Assembly (NCBI RefSeq): GCF_017355785.1
Contig: NZ_JAFEWE010000003.1
Coordinates: 534,643-598,642 of the forward strand
DNA length: 64,000 nt
Direction of reading: 5' to 3'
From: Desertivirga arenae
Lineage (GTDB): Bacteria > Bacteroidota > Bacteroidia > Sphingobacteriales > Sphingobacteriaceae
The notes beneath the pieces were generated by a model that did not search any database, was not told where the DNA came from, and saw nothing but the letters and a program-made list of their open reading frames with translations. Below are positions 27,672 to 39,120 of this stretch, in pieces. Positions within the stretch are counted from its first letter, which is position 1. Every line of letters starts with the position of its first letter. The translations under genes were made by a program, and so were the position numbers.

Positions 27672-28262
27672 CTATTCACTTAATAGTCGTCTGTGGGAAG
27701 TAATCCTTTTACTGCTGGATGCTGTCAGTTTCCTAAGTACTTTTTTCCCGCGTGATTGCATTGCTGCAGATCCGTCTTTTAATAAAAATTCTGTTTCAGC
27801 CCTTAGCTCCTCCGCAATCCAATCTTCCTGATCTTTCAGGGCCAGCAATATGTCCAGGCAATTAACCTTAACTGCCACAGGGCATTCCGGGTCTGTCAGC
27901 CACTCAAAGGTCGATTCAATAACAGGGCTCCAATCAAAGTTTCCCAAGCCTATTTTCTGCGTCTTTTTATGAAGCATCCACATCAGGATCTTTGTAAAAT
28001 GCCTGCGACAACTATTATTAGATTGACCAGTATATCTATCCAGAAAAAAGCCGGCGCTATCCCAGAATTTGTCCGGGTGTAAGTTGGCGGCAGTTTCAAG
28101 GATCCAGCTGGCCCGAAAAGCGATGGCTTTATCCTTATGAAAACTAAGGTCTATGAGATCATTAAACTTCGAATCACTTCTACCCGCAATGGCAGCTAAT
28201 TTTTCAACTTTCACCTTTTCCAGGGTCTGTTTTATTTCTGTAAGAAGCTCGTCCTTCGTCAT
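27672..28262 (-). CDS. Conserved helical (HEAT/ARM-like) hypothetical protein
   Basis: A 196-residue all-helical soluble protein with spaced Trp and Leu. Segments such as KAIAFRASWILETAANLHP and CPVAVKVNCLDILLALKD look like HEAT/adenylate-cyclase-associated repeats. I do not recognise a named family. It has no signal peptide. It is divergent from the ABC-F gene and separated from the GAF gene by about 237 A/T-rich bases in which I see no gene. Confidence 0.65.
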   Translation of the reverse strand: MTKDELLTEIKQTLEKVKVEKLAAIAGRSDSKFNDLIDLSFHKDKAIAFRASWILETAANLHPDKFWDSAGFFLDRYTGQSNNSCRRHFTKILMWMLHKKTQKIGLGNFDWSPVIESTFEWLTDPECPVAVKVNCLDILLALKDQEDWIAEELRAETEFLLKDGSAAMQSRGKKVLRKLTASSSKRITSHRRLLSE

Positions 28263-28314
28263 TTGGGACTAAAATAAATCTTTTAAGCTAACTGGCATAT
28301 CTTATTCCTATTGA

Positions 28315-29970
<1,656 letters not shown>

Positions 29971-29992
29971 AATTATACCGTAGTCAACTTAG

Positions 29993-30025
29993 AAGGCCAT
30001 CTCCCAAAGGATGGCCTTTATTTTT
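29993..30025. terminator. Terminator hairpin after ABC-F gene
   Basis: AAGGCCATC at 29993-30001 pairs with GATGGCCTT at 30010-30018, followed by a T-rich tract. It lies between the convergent ABC-F and HTCS genes. Confidence 0.85.
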
Positions 30026-30040
30026 GCAATTGTGTTTCTA

Positions 30041-33000
30041 CTAAAACGGTTTCACTTCTTTAATTTTTCCCTCAGCGTAAGCAGAAGGCACGGTTCCAAA
30101 TTCTGCTTTAAAGTATTTCGCAAAGTATTTTGGATTATTAAAGCCTGTTCTAAAGGCTACTTCTGCTACGGTTAACTGTGACTCCAGCAGTAATTGCGCG
30201 GCTCTCTTCAACCGGAAGCTTCTAATGAATTCTGCCGGAGCTTTCCCTGTCAAGGCCAGCATCTTTTTATATAGAGCAACCCTGCTCAGATTCAAAGAGG
30301 AGCTCAGCTCCTCCACAGAGTAATCTGCATTCGCAATGTTTTTCTCAAGCTCTGCTAATGCTCTACTGATAAACCGCTCGTCTGAACTTTCAATCTCTAC
30401 CTTGACCGGAGAAGCGTCCACCTGTTTTACATAGGTTCTCTTCAACGTATCCTGCTGTTGTATAAGGTTCCGTATTTTGGAAAGCAGTATTTCGAAATTA
30501 AAGGGTTTTGTCATATAATCCGTTGCGCCAGTTTCTAAACCTTTCAACTGCTGTTCTTCTCCAGCGAGAGCCGTAAGCAGGATAACTGGGATATGGGTAG
30601 TACGCTTATCCGCTTTCAACTTCATACAAAGATCGATACCGTTCATCTGCGGCATACTTATATCCGATACGATAAGGTCTGGATGAGTAGCCAGTGACTT
30701 CTGCCATCCCTCCTTTCCATCACCTGCTTCAAGTATGTTGAAGAACTGCCTCAAATTATCCTTTAGATAAAACCTGAAATCGTCGTTATCCTCAACCAGC
30801 AATACCGTTTTCTTCTTATGGTTCAATTCCTGCTGCTGAGCAGGGGAAGGCTTATTTTCTGCTATTTCCTCGATCTCCACCTTTTTGGCCTGCATTGCAT
30901 CCGTAATTTTAAAAGTAAAGTTCAAAATAAAGCAGCTTCCCAAATTTTCCTCACTCTCTACCCGGATAGTTCCACCATGCAAAACTACAAACTCCCTGGT
31001 AATGGCAAGCCCAATGCCGCTTCCCTGGTTTACTATCGAACCCGGCATCTCATTCTGGAAAAAGCGCTCAAACACTTTATCACGCTTTTCTGCGGGGATG
31101 CCGATACCCGTATCTTTCACCCGTATTTCTAATGAAACCTGTTCAGTCTCTTGCCTGCTTAGAATTTCCAGGCTTATCTGACCATTATTAGGAGTAAACT
31201 TAAAGGCATTTGATAAAAGGTTGAAGAGTATACGCTCTATTTTGTCGGAATCAAATTCGGTGTTTAGACTGTCGATATCAGATTTGAAACTGAAGCAAAT
31301 ATGTTTTTTATCGGCGATATCTGTAAATGAAAAAAAGGTATCTCTCATAAAATCGATTAGATCACCTTTTCGTGTATGTAACCTTAATTCCCGTACTTCC
31401 ATCTTCCGGAAATCCAGTAGCTGATTTACCAGGTTGAGCAAACGCCTCCCATTGCGATGGATCATTTGCAATTGATGTTTTCTCTCTGGTTCATGAACCT
31501 CTGTCAGTATCCTCTCTACTGGCGCAAGGATCAGAGACAAAGGAGTACGGAATTCATGACTTACATTAGTGAAGAACTTGATCTTTAACATATCCAGTTC
31601 GTGCATCCTGCGGGCCTCCTGGCGCTCGTGCTCAAGTGCAAACTGTCGCTTGAGCTTTTCAATGCCCCTCCGTCTAATAAATAATAGAGCTCCCACCGCC
31701 GCAAGAAAATAGAGGAAATATGCAACGGGAGTTTTCCAAAAAGGAGGGTTAATTACCATATTTAAAGAGAGGACTTCCTCGTTCCAGGAACCATCATCGT
31801 TACTTGCTTTTACCTTAAAGGTGTAATGTCCTGGATCAAGGTTGGTGTACGTAGCCTTTCTTAGCTTCCCATCTGTATTGAACCATCTCTTATCAAAGCC
31901 CTCGAGCATGTAAGCATAGTTCACTTTTTCGGGATTACCGGCGCCGAGAGCAGCGAACTCTATTGCAAATACATTTTGGTCGTGATTAAGAACTACTTCT
32001 TGAAGCGAATTGAGCGATTCAGGCAAAATAACATCATTGTCTACTTTCTCATTAATCCCCACACTTTTATTGAATAATGAAAAGTCTGTAAAGGCAAGCT
32101 TATGAGGTTTTCGTGTAGAATGAAGGCGTGCGGGAAGAAAAATATTGAAACCGTTTGGTCCTCCAAATATCAGTTCGTCTGTTGATGTCCTCAGCGCTGC
32201 ATTCTCATTAAAAGACCTGCCTTGCAAACCATCAGCTTCGTCGTAGTTTTTGAATGAAAAGTGGCCTTCTCTACCATCCCTTATAGTAATTTTAGATAAT
32301 CCATTTGGTGTACTGATCCAGAGATTGCTATGAGCATCTTCGAGAATATTGAGTATTGTATTATCAGGTAGGCCATCAGCACTGCTAAGCGATTTAAAAT
32401 AGCCCAAAGCAGGATCATAATAATTTAATCCACTTCTGGTGCCCACCCAAATCAATCCTCTTGAATCGCATAGCAGCGAGTAGACAAAATTATTGCTTAG
32501 AGAATGAGGATTACTTTCTAAACGCACAAAATTAGTGAACCTTCCAGTCTTACTATTCCTTACGCTAAGCCCGTTTGCTGTCCCAACCCAGAGGTTCCCT
32601 GCTTTATCTTCAGCAAAAGCGGAGATATAAGTTGAATTTACCGAATTGGCTCTTCCGGGAATAAAATGTCTGAATTTTCCAGATTCTCTATCCAGAAGGT
32701 CCAGTCCCGAAGAAAGAGTTCCTACCCATAAGTTCCCCTTTCTGTCTTCCAAAATCTCCCAAACCTTATCATCCGACAGGCTCTGCGGATCTTTGCTATT
32801 GTGCTTGTAATGCTTAAAGGTCTTTCCATCAAAGCAATCCAGGCCTCCGAAGAATGTGCCGATCCAAAGCTTATCAGACCTATCTATCCACAAGCTAACA
32901 ATTACATCATTACTTAGACTATTAGTATTTCCAGACTGGTGCTTGTACTGCCGGAAGCTGTTCTTTGATCTATCAAAATAAATTAAGCCTCCTCCGTTCG

Positions 33001-34120
33001 TACCAATCCATAGATTACCCTTTCTATCTTCCGCAAAGCGATTCACGTCATCATAGGGCAAGTTTGAATTATTATAAGGCTGATGCTGATATATAGGGAA
33101 TCGAAATGCATTCTCATTATAGTAGCTAATTCCCCTTTTATACGTCCCTGCCCATATAAATCCAGCCTCGTCCCTATAGATTGTTACAAGGCTGTTCTGA
33201 GCAATACTCCTTCCGTCACCTTCCCTGTTTTGCAGATACCTAACTGTAAAATCATTTTTATTGATGATGTTTATTCCTCCATGATCTGTACCGAGCCATA
33301 TATTTCCCCTTCCGTCTTGCACAACGCCATTAATTAAATTACTACTAAGCGGACATCTGGACGAGCCTTTATTAAAATGGGAAATGGACTTAGCACCCGG
33401 ATCCCTATAAAAAACCCCTTGAGGGTTATCACTTACATACAGCCAAATCCCGTTTTGCTGATCTATAAAAAATTTATTTCTACCATGAGCTTCAGTTTTA
33501 GTTCGCTCCAGAATTCTGCGGCACAAGTGATCTCTTTTCTCTATAGAACCGTTTGTATAAGATAGCCAAAGATTACCTATGGCATCGTTGTTAATGAAAC
33601 TAATATTCTTTGTTCCAGGAATTTTTGCAACGATGTCATCCCCAGGCAATAAGCGATATAGTTCATCGCCTGCAATAAACCAAAACACCTGCTTGGTATC
33701 CTTGTGAACATAGGTTACGGTAACCGGAAGTTGAAGTTTTTTGAAATAATCAACAGCTTCCCGGTCGAAGGACTCCGTATCAGGGTCATATATATTAAAT
33801 CCCGATCCTGTTTCAATCAGCATCTTTCCTTTAGGAGCATCATATATTGCAGTAACGTACTCGTCGCTTAAACTTACTTTGTTATTCTCATCGTGCCGGA
33901 ATATTTTAAAGCGGTAACCGTCATAGCGGTTTAGTCCGGCTAATGTTCCTATCCATAGAAAGCCTTGTTTGTCTTTATATATCGTATTTACCTGATTGTG
34001 CGAAAGGCCCTGACTATTATTAAGATGCGAAAATGTATAGGTGCTTTCCTGTGCCTGCAAAGGGAACTGTACAATTGCCAGAGAAAGAGACAATAACAAT
34101 GCGATACGGAAGATAGACAT
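30041..34120 (-). CDS. Hybrid two-component system regulator (HTCS)
   Basis: A 1359-residue one-protein signalling system. It has a signal peptide (about 1-23). A periplasmic sensor of two seven-bladed propellers follows (Reg_prop repeats with GLIWVGT/GNLWVGT-type motifs, about 30-740), then a Y_Y_Y domain (about 745-800) and one transmembrane helix (about 805-825). HisKA has its phospho-His near 855 (SHEFRTPLS). HATPase_c, a receiver with Asp near 1153 (VSDISMPQMNG), and an AraC-type HTH at about 1255-1350 complete it. HTCS proteins bind oligosaccharides and switch on polysaccharide loci, but no SusC/SusD gene is in this window. Confidence 0.96.
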   Translation of the reverse strand: MSIFRIALLLSLSLAIVQFPLQAQESTYTFSHLNNSQGLSHNQVNTIYKDKQGFLWIGTLAGLNRYDGYRFKIFRHDENNKVSLSDEYVTAIYDAPKGKMLIETGSGFNIYDPDTESFDREAVDYFKKLQLPVTVTYVHKDTKQVFWFIAGDELYRLLPGDDIVAKIPGTKNISFINNDAIGNLWLSYTNGSIEKRDHLCRRILERTKTEAHGRNKFFIDQQNGIWLYVSDNPQGVFYRDPGAKSISHFNKGSSRCPLSSNLINGVVQDGRGNIWLGTDHGGINIINKNDFTVRYLQNREGDGRSIAQNSLVTIYRDEAGFIWAGTYKRGISYYNENAFRFPIYQHQPYNNSNLPYDDVNRFAEDRKGNLWIGTNGGGLIYFDRSKNSFRQYKHQSGNTNSLSNDVIVSLWIDRSDKLWIGTFFGGLDCFDGKTFKHYKHNSKDPQSLSDDKVWEILEDRKGNLWVGTLSSGLDLLDRESGKFRHFIPGRANSVNSTYISAFAEDKAGNLWVGTANGLSVRNSKTGRFTNFVRLESNPHSLSNNFVYSLLCDSRGLIWVGTRSGLNYYDPALGYFKSLSSADGLPDNTILNILEDAHSNLWISTPNGLSKITIRDGREGHFSFKNYDEADGLQGRSFNENAALRTSTDELIFGGPNGFNIFLPARLHSTRKPHKLAFTDFSLFNKSVGINEKVDNDVILPESLNSLQEVVLNHDQNVFAIEFAALGAGNPEKVNYAYMLEGFDKRWFNTDGKLRKATYTNLDPGHYTFKVKASNDDGSWNEEVLSLNMVINPPFWKTPVAYFLYFLAAVGALLFIRRRGIEKLKRQFALEHERQEARRMHELDMLKIKFFTNVSHEFRTPLSLILAPVERILTEVHEPERKHQLQMIHRNGRRLLNLVNQLLDFRKMEVRELRLHTRKGDLIDFMRDTFFSFTDIADKKHICFSFKSDIDSLNTEFDSDKIERILFNLLSNAFKFTPNNGQISLEILSRQETEQVSLEIRVKDTGIGIPAEKRDKVFERFFQNEMPGSIVNQGSGIGLAITREFVVLHGGTIRVESEENLGSCFILNFTFKITDAMQAKKVEIEEIAENKPSPAQQQELNHKKKTVLLVEDNDDFRFYLKDNLRQFFNILEAGDGKEGWQKSLATHPDLIVSDISMPQMNGIDLCMKLKADKRTTHIPVILLTALAGEEQQLKGLETGATDYMTKPFNFEILLSKIRNLIQQQDTLKRTYVKQVDASPVKVEIESSDERFISRALAELEKNIANADYSVEELSSSLNLSRVALYKKMLALTGKAPAEFIRSFRLKRAAQLLLESQLTVAEVAFRTGFNNPKYFAKYFKAEFGTVPSAYAEGKIKEVKPF

Positions 34121-34266
34121 GAATTGTAGCAGGATAATTGGTTATTACAAGTATAACTAAAATAGCTAAGGCTTTGCAGGAAAACAAATTTGTAATTAGC
34201 TCAGCTTTTCTTGTAAAGGGGCAACTCAACAAGTACCTTTGCAAATCCCATAGCAATACTTCTTTA

Positions 34267-34905
34267 ATGCGAAATTCATTTCTTATTATACCGTTTGTTG
34301 TCCTGCTGAGTGCATGCCAGTCTGGTTCAGATAATAAACTTCCCATCCTTGGGAACCGTGAAGCTGTTGAAAAAACAGTTGACGGTAAGACAGTTGTTGA
34401 CACTGTTTATCAAACTATACCTCATTTTAGTTTCCTTAACCAGGATAGTGTTGCCCTTACCGACAAAGATTTTGACGGTAAGATCTATGTAGCGGATTTC
34501 TTTTTTACCTCCTGCCCTTCTATCTGCCCTGTGATGCACCGAAATATGCTGAAAGTATTTGAGGAGTTTAAAGGAAATGAAGAAGTGGGGCTTTTATCGC
34601 ATACCATTGATTACAAATACGACACTCCATCTAAACTCAAGGCCTATGCACAAAAACTTGGTGTTTATGGCAAGCAATGGCAATTCGCCTGGGGAGAACG
34701 CGACGTGGTATACCCGCTTGCAGAAAAAAATTACCTTGTGGCCGTAAATCAGGATAAAGACGCCCCGGGGGGCTACGTTCATCAGGGCTGGTTTATACTG
34801 GTGGATAAGGAAAAACGCTTGCGTGGAGCATATGATGGAACGAAACCCGACCAGGTGGAGCAAATGATCAGGGACATGAACACCCTGCTTAAGGAATACA
34901 AGTAA
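34267..34905 (+). CDS. SCO1/SenC-family lipoprotein
   Basis: A 212-residue protein starting at the ATG at 34267, chosen because it opens a type II signal peptide (lipobox LLSAC, Cys 17). The thioredoxin-like domain has the copper-binding CxxxC motif in TSCPSICPVMHRN and a downstream His in GGYVHQGWF. SCO proteins deliver copper to, or keep reduced, the CuA site of cytochrome oxidase. Its stop overlaps the start of the cytochrome c gene (TAATG). Confidence 0.93.
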   Translation: MRNSFLIIPFVVLLSACQSGSDNKLPILGNREAVEKTVDGKTVVDTVYQTIPHFSFLNQDSVALTDKDFDGKIYVADFFFTSCPSICPVMHRNMLKVFEEFKGNEEVGLLSHTIDYKYDTPSKLKAYAQKLGVYGKQWQFAWGERDVVYPLAEKNYLVAVNQDKDAPGGYVHQGWFILVDKEKRLRGAYDGTKPDQVEQMIRDMNTLLKEYK

Positions 34906-35333
34906 TGAGATTAAGGGGCTTAATTTTTATCGTATCAGCTGTCTCTTCATTTATTGCGCTCGACTCTTGCCAGAATCAGGATCAATTGAGCTATGTGCGC
35001 TATTACACTAACGGCAAAATGCTGTACGACCAACATTGTCAAAATTGCCATAATGCAAATGGAAACGGCTTAGGGAAACTTATTCCTCCATTAACTGACT
35101 CTTTATTCCTCAGGAAAAATAAGGCTCTTCTAGCCTGCATTATCAAACACGGTCTTAATGATTCCATCACAATAAACAACACTATCTACCATGAGCAAAT
35201 GCCTGGGAACTCTCAGTTAACCGACATTGACATAGCCCAGATCATTACGTATATAACTAATTCTTTCGGAAACAAGCAGGGCTTTTACGATGTTTCTAAT
35301 GCCGGCAACGACTTGAAGAACTGCCGTGATTAG
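34905..35333 (+). CDS. Class I cytochrome c, probable lipoprotein
   Basis: A 142-residue protein with an N-terminal hydrophobic segment ending in DSC, a weak lipobox. The heme site CQNCH is at residues 45-49, and the sixth ligand is probably the Met in HEQMPGN. Residues about 33-120 are one cytochrome domain. Start and stop overlap with the SCO gene suggests coupled translation and a shared role in electron transfer. Confidence 0.92.
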   Translation: MRLRGLIFIVSAVSSFIALDSCQNQDQLSYVRYYTNGKMLYDQHCQNCHNANGNGLGKLIPPLTDSLFLRKNKALLACIIKHGLNDSITINNTIYHEQMPGNSQLTDIDIAQIITYITNSFGNKQGFYDVSNAGNDLKNCRD

Positions 35334-35336
35334 ACT

Positions 35337-35609
35337 ATGAGTGACCAGGTTATAGGCATTATTGCCGGTATTTTAACGTCAGCCTCAACGCTGCCTCAAT
35401 TAATAAAAACTATAAAAAAGAAGGAGGCATCCGATCTGTCTGCCTATATTTTTATCATGCTGATAGTAGGCACAGGGCTTTGGGTATATTATGGAGTTCT
35501 AAAAGATGATATTCCAATCATTGCCACAAACTCCTTTTCTGTTTTACTAAACGTGATCGGACTTTTCCTTAAGTTTAAGTATTCGCCAAAAGAAGAGATG
35601 TTATCTTAG
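35337..35609 (+). CDS. SemiSWEET/PQ-loop sugar transporter-like protein
   Basis: A 90-residue protein with three transmembrane helices. SASTLPQLIKTIKKKEASDLS carries the PQ motif of the SWEET/MtN3 family, and NSFSVLLNVIGLFLKFKY forms the last helix. SemiSWEETs are half-size proteins that dimerise into a sugar pore. It starts four bases after the cytochrome c stop, so it belongs to that transcription unit, an unexpected pairing. Confidence 0.9.
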   Translation: MSDQVIGIIAGILTSASTLPQLIKTIKKKEASDLSAYIFIMLIVGTGLWVYYGVLKDDIPIIATNSFSVLLNVIGLFLKFKYSPKEEMLS

Positions 35610-35626
35610 AATTTATAGGTATTCAA

Positions 35627-35668
35627 AAATAGCAATCCCTGCCCTCTATCCAGCAGCGATTGCTATTT
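35627..35668. terminator. Bidirectional terminator hairpin
   Basis: AAATAGCAATC at 35627-35637 pairs with its complement at 35658-35668. It lies between the convergent SemiSWEET and serine hydrolase genes. Confidence 0.8.
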
Positions 35669-35678
35669 ATATAAAGTA

Positions 35679-37514
35679 TTATCTGGAATTTGCCACTCCT
35701 GCAAAGTTTGTTTTCCCGCCTTCAATTGCTTCATATATCACATCCTGAATCCTTGGCCGGATTCTTAAACTGTTTAATTTATTACTAGCACTTGGGTAAA
35801 CCCTGTTAGATAGGAAAATATAGATCAGGTTTTCTTTCGGATCAACCCACACGCATGTACCGGTATATCCTGTATGACCAAAGGTTTGGTTAGAAGCATA
35901 ATGACAGGGGTAGCTTCCGCCACTGGATCTGTCAAATCCTAATCCTCTCCTGCTAACGTTAGACTGACTTGAAGTGAAAAGATGAATAGTTTCGGACTTC
36001 AAAAACTGTTTCCCACCATAATTACCTCCATTCAATAGCATTTGATTCAATATTGCAAGGTCATTCGCGCTGGCAAACAATCCCGCGTGCCCCGAAACCC
36101 CGTTTGACAATGAAGCTCCGGAATCGTGCACATAACCCTGCAATAGCGTTCTCCGGAAATAGGTATCTCTTTCAGTAGGTACAATCTGGTCCTTATTAAA
36201 TCTTCTGAGCGGCAAATAGCCGGCAGTTTTCATTCCCAATGGCTGATAAAAGTTATCGTAAACATACTTATCAAGAGTAGTTCCTGACTGATGCTCAATT
36301 ACCTCTTTCATCATAAACATGCTCAAATCGCTATACACGTATTCACCTTTGGTAGGAAGTGATGTACGAACCATCTTGGGCCACATTACATCTCTGTAAA
36401 AATCTCTCCTTAAATAGTAGTTATCAGAGATCTTAACAGGAAAAAAGAAAGAGGAATCAGTGCTGTGATCAGCAGGTTTTACATAACTTAAGAAATCAAG
36501 ATTAACAAGGCCTGCCTGATGTAACAGAACATCGCGAACAGGAATGAAATCTTTATTTGTGCCCCTAAGATCTTCAAGGTAGGTACCTAAACCAGCGTTT
36601 AGATTTATCTTCTCCTCATCGAACAGCTTCATCGTAGCTATTGTAGTAGAGGCAATTTTGGTAACAGATGCTAAATCAAAAATATCCGAAGTACGGGTTG
36701 GCTGGTCATCTCCATAAGTATGATTTCCGTAAGCCTTTTCAAATACCACATTACCATCTTTCACTACCATTACCACTGCTCCCGGGGTAGCATGTTCCGA
36801 GATCGCCTCGTCCATAATGTTGTCGATCTTTTTAAGCTTCGAAACATTCATTCCAAGGGACCCGTTGCTTATATAGCTGAGTCTTATCTTCTCGGTAGCG
36901 AAACCAGCACCAGCAACAAAGCTTGTGCTGATAGTAACAGGTAACCGGCTATTAAGGGCTTCCCCTCCGAAAATAATCTGAGCGGAATGCTGAACAGCCA
37001 GAGGAGTTTGCTCAGGGTTCCAGATAATTGGAAAAACACTACTATCAAATCTCTGAAGAGCGGCAGAGGGACCGAAACCCGCTACAATCACATCCTTTTT
37101 TTGTGCAAGGGTTGTAATAAAACTAAGTGCATCAGCGGATAAAAGCGCCGCTGAGGAAACGTTAACTATGATAGTAGAATATGAGTTAAGCTCTGAAATT
37201 GTATTGAGGGGGTAATTAAAACTTTTTATCTGAGCATACTTACCTAGCATATCATCAAACGCTACGCTATTAATATTTCCGATATTAACAGAAGCAATCC
37301 TTCTTCCGGCAAGATTTTTGAGCGGAATGGCAGAGGTTTGATTATTGAGAAGAACAGGACTTTGAAGGACTTCATTAGTCCCTTCCAGAGCTCTTAACAG
37401 CTCGTTCCTGGGAACAGAATGTCCAAATCCGCCGATAAGTACTACCGATAAAAGAAAAGCAATTTTCAAGGCATTGCTTAAACCTGTTGTTTTAAATAAG
37501 AAGTTCCTTTTCAC
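35679..37514 (-). CDS. Serine hydrolase (class C beta-lactamase fold) with GH3 C-terminal-like domain
   Basis: A 611-residue secreted protein with an N-terminal signal or anchor (about 15-33). Residues about 48-210 resemble the C-terminal domain of family 3 glycosidases (VLLNNQTSAIPLKNL). Residues about 225-600 are a beta-lactamase/PBP4-like domain with SxxK in ASVTKIAS, Tyr in VYSDLS and HTG in GHTGYTG. In many Bacteroidetes the full fusion also has an N-terminal GH3 catalytic domain, which is absent here. It may act in cell-wall or D-amino-acid ester hydrolysis; true beta-lactamase activity is not implied. Confidence 0.87.
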   Translation of the reverse strand: MKRNFLFKTTGLSNALKIAFLLSVVLIGGFGHSVPRNELLRALEGTNEVLQSPVLLNNQTSAIPLKNLAGRRIASVNIGNINSVAFDDMLGKYAQIKSFNYPLNTISELNSYSTIIVNVSSAALLSADALSFITTLAQKKDVIVAGFGPSAALQRFDSSVFPIIWNPEQTPLAVQHSAQIIFGGEALNSRLPVTISTSFVAGAGFATEKIRLSYISNGSLGMNVSKLKKIDNIMDEAISEHATPGAVVMVVKDGNVVFEKAYGNHTYGDDQPTRTSDIFDLASVTKIASTTIATMKLFDEEKINLNAGLGTYLEDLRGTNKDFIPVRDVLLHQAGLVNLDFLSYVKPADHSTDSSFFFPVKISDNYYLRRDFYRDVMWPKMVRTSLPTKGEYVYSDLSMFMMKEVIEHQSGTTLDKYVYDNFYQPLGMKTAGYLPLRRFNKDQIVPTERDTYFRRTLLQGYVHDSGASLSNGVSGHAGLFASANDLAILNQMLLNGGNYGGKQFLKSETIHLFTSSQSNVSRRGLGFDRSSGGSYPCHYASNQTFGHTGYTGTCVWVDPKENLIYIFLSNRVYPSASNKLNSLRIRPRIQDVIYEAIEGGKTNFAGVANSR

Positions 37515-37664
37515 GTTACCCTAAACAGATGTTAACCCTTGTACGAATAGACTCTTTTCAAGTTACAAACGACTTGATAATAAATATATTGGATTTAATG
37601 AAAATAAAAAGGACGTAATTAATCCGGCGGGAAGTACAGGAAGGGAGTTACCTATAGAATGTGC

Positions 37665-37695
37665 AAAAAAAAACGCCCGGAATTTCTCCCGGACG
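37665..37695 (-). terminator. Intrinsic terminator of the xylBA operon
   Basis: Read on the minus strand, a nine-pair GC-rich stem with a GAAA tetraloop is followed by nine T residues (37673-37665). This is the canonical form of a strong terminator after xylA. Confidence 0.9.
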
Positions 37696-37756
37696 TACTC
37701 GACATATTAAATTTCTAGGTAATACTCTATTGAAACAAGTTACTTGTACTTGAATA

Positions 37757-39088
37757 TTAAATAAATCTATTAATGATATTCTCAAGGTACTCTTGTTTTC
37801 CACTTTTTGTTTCAGGCTCACCGTTTTCAACAGCATAGGCTCTCAAATCTTCAAGCGTCAACTTACCTTCTTCAAATTCCTTACCTTTTCCGCTATCAAA
37901 AGAAGCATAGCGCTCCTGGCGGAATTTTTTATAATCAGATTTCTGAAGAATGTTATCAGCAGTGATCAAAGCACGTGCGAAAGTATCCATACCACCAATG
38001 TGAGCAATGAACAGATCATCTGTATCTGTAGAATTCCTTCTGATCTTAGCGTCAAAGTTTACACCTCCTCCCTGTAAACCACCGGCTTCAAGGAAGATTA
38101 ACATCGCTTCTGTTAATTCATTAATGTTATTTGGGAACTGGTCTGTATCCCAGCCATTTTGATAGTCACCACGGTTTGCATCGACAGAACCTAGTACCCC
38201 TGCATCTGCAGCTACCTGTAATTCATGCTGGAAGGTATGTCCGGCAAGCGTTGCATGGTTTACCTCGATGTTGATCTTGAAATCGTTTAACAGATCGTGC
38301 TCACGTAAGAAGCCGATAACCGTTTCACAGTCGAAATCATATTGGTGCTTTGAAGGCTCAGCTGGTTTTGGTTCGATGAAGAAATTACCAGTGAAACCAT
38401 TTTTACGAGCATAATCCTTCGCGGTGTGTAAGAAACGGGCCAAGTGTTCTTTCTCACGTTTCATATCTGTATTTAGCAAGCTCATATAACCCTCACGACC
38501 GCCCCAGAAGACGTAGTTTTCACCACCCAAGGCGATTGTTGCATCAAGCGCTGCTTTTACTTGTGCTGCTCCATGTGTTAATACATGGAAATCAGGATTA
38601 GTAGAAGCTCCGTTCATGTATCTTCTGTGCGAGAAAAGGTTAGCAGTTCCCCACAAAAGTTTAATTCCTGTTTCTGCTTGCTTTTGCTTCGCATACTCAA
38701 CGATAGCTTGTAAACGTCTGTCGTTTTCTGCAATGTCGTTACCGTAATCTACCAGATCCACATCATGGAAACAGTAATAAGGAAGATTCAACTTGGTAAG
38801 GAACTCGAACGCTGCATCCATTTTATCTTTTGCACGCTCTACTGCATCAGACTTCTGATCCCATGGGAAAATGTGGGTTTGACCACCGAATGGATCAGAG
38901 CCATTACCACAGAATGAATGCCAGTAAGCGCCAGCGAATTTGAAATGCTCTTTTAATGTTTTACCTGCAACCACCCTATTCTCGTCGTACCAACGAAAAG
39001 CTAAGGGATTGTCAGACTCAAGGCCTTCAAATTTGATTTGGCCAATTCCTTTAAAATACTCTGTTTCTACAGATGAACTAATTGACAT
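37757..39088 (-). CDS. xylA: Xylose isomerase
   Basis: A 443-residue metal-dependent D-xylose ketol-isomerase. The signature [10 protein letters not shown] carries the catalytic His and Asp, and [17 protein letters not shown] carries a metal-ligand Glu. The later motifs [25 protein letters not shown] and GGVNFDAK are all present. The length is that of the larger class II enzyme. It follows xylB by 32 bases, so xylBA is one operon. No xylose transporter gene is in the window. Confidence 0.98.
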   Translation of the reverse strand: MSISSSVETEYFKGIGQIKFEGLESDNPLAFRWYDENRVVAGKTLKEHFKFAGAYWHSFCGNGSDPFGGQTHIFPWDQKSDAVERAKDKMDAAFEFLTKLNLPYYCFHDVDLVDYGNDIAENDRRLQAIVEYAKQKQAETGIKLLWGTANLFSHRRYMNGASTNPDFHVLTHGAAQVKAALDATIALGGENYVFWGGREGYMSLLNTDMKREKEHLARFLHTAKDYARKNGFTGNFFIEPKPAEPSKHQYDFDCETVIGFLREHDLLNDFKINIEVNHATLAGHTFQHELQVAADAGVLGSVDANRGDYQNGWDTDQFPNNINELTEAMLIFLEAGGLQGGGVNFDAKIRRNSTDTDDLFIAHIGGMDTFARALITADNILQKSDYKKFRQERYASFDSGKGKEFEEGKLTLEDLRAYAVENGEPETKSGKQEYLENIINRFI

Positions 39089-39120
39089 GGTATTAATTTT
39101 TTTTATTTAACGATTTATAA

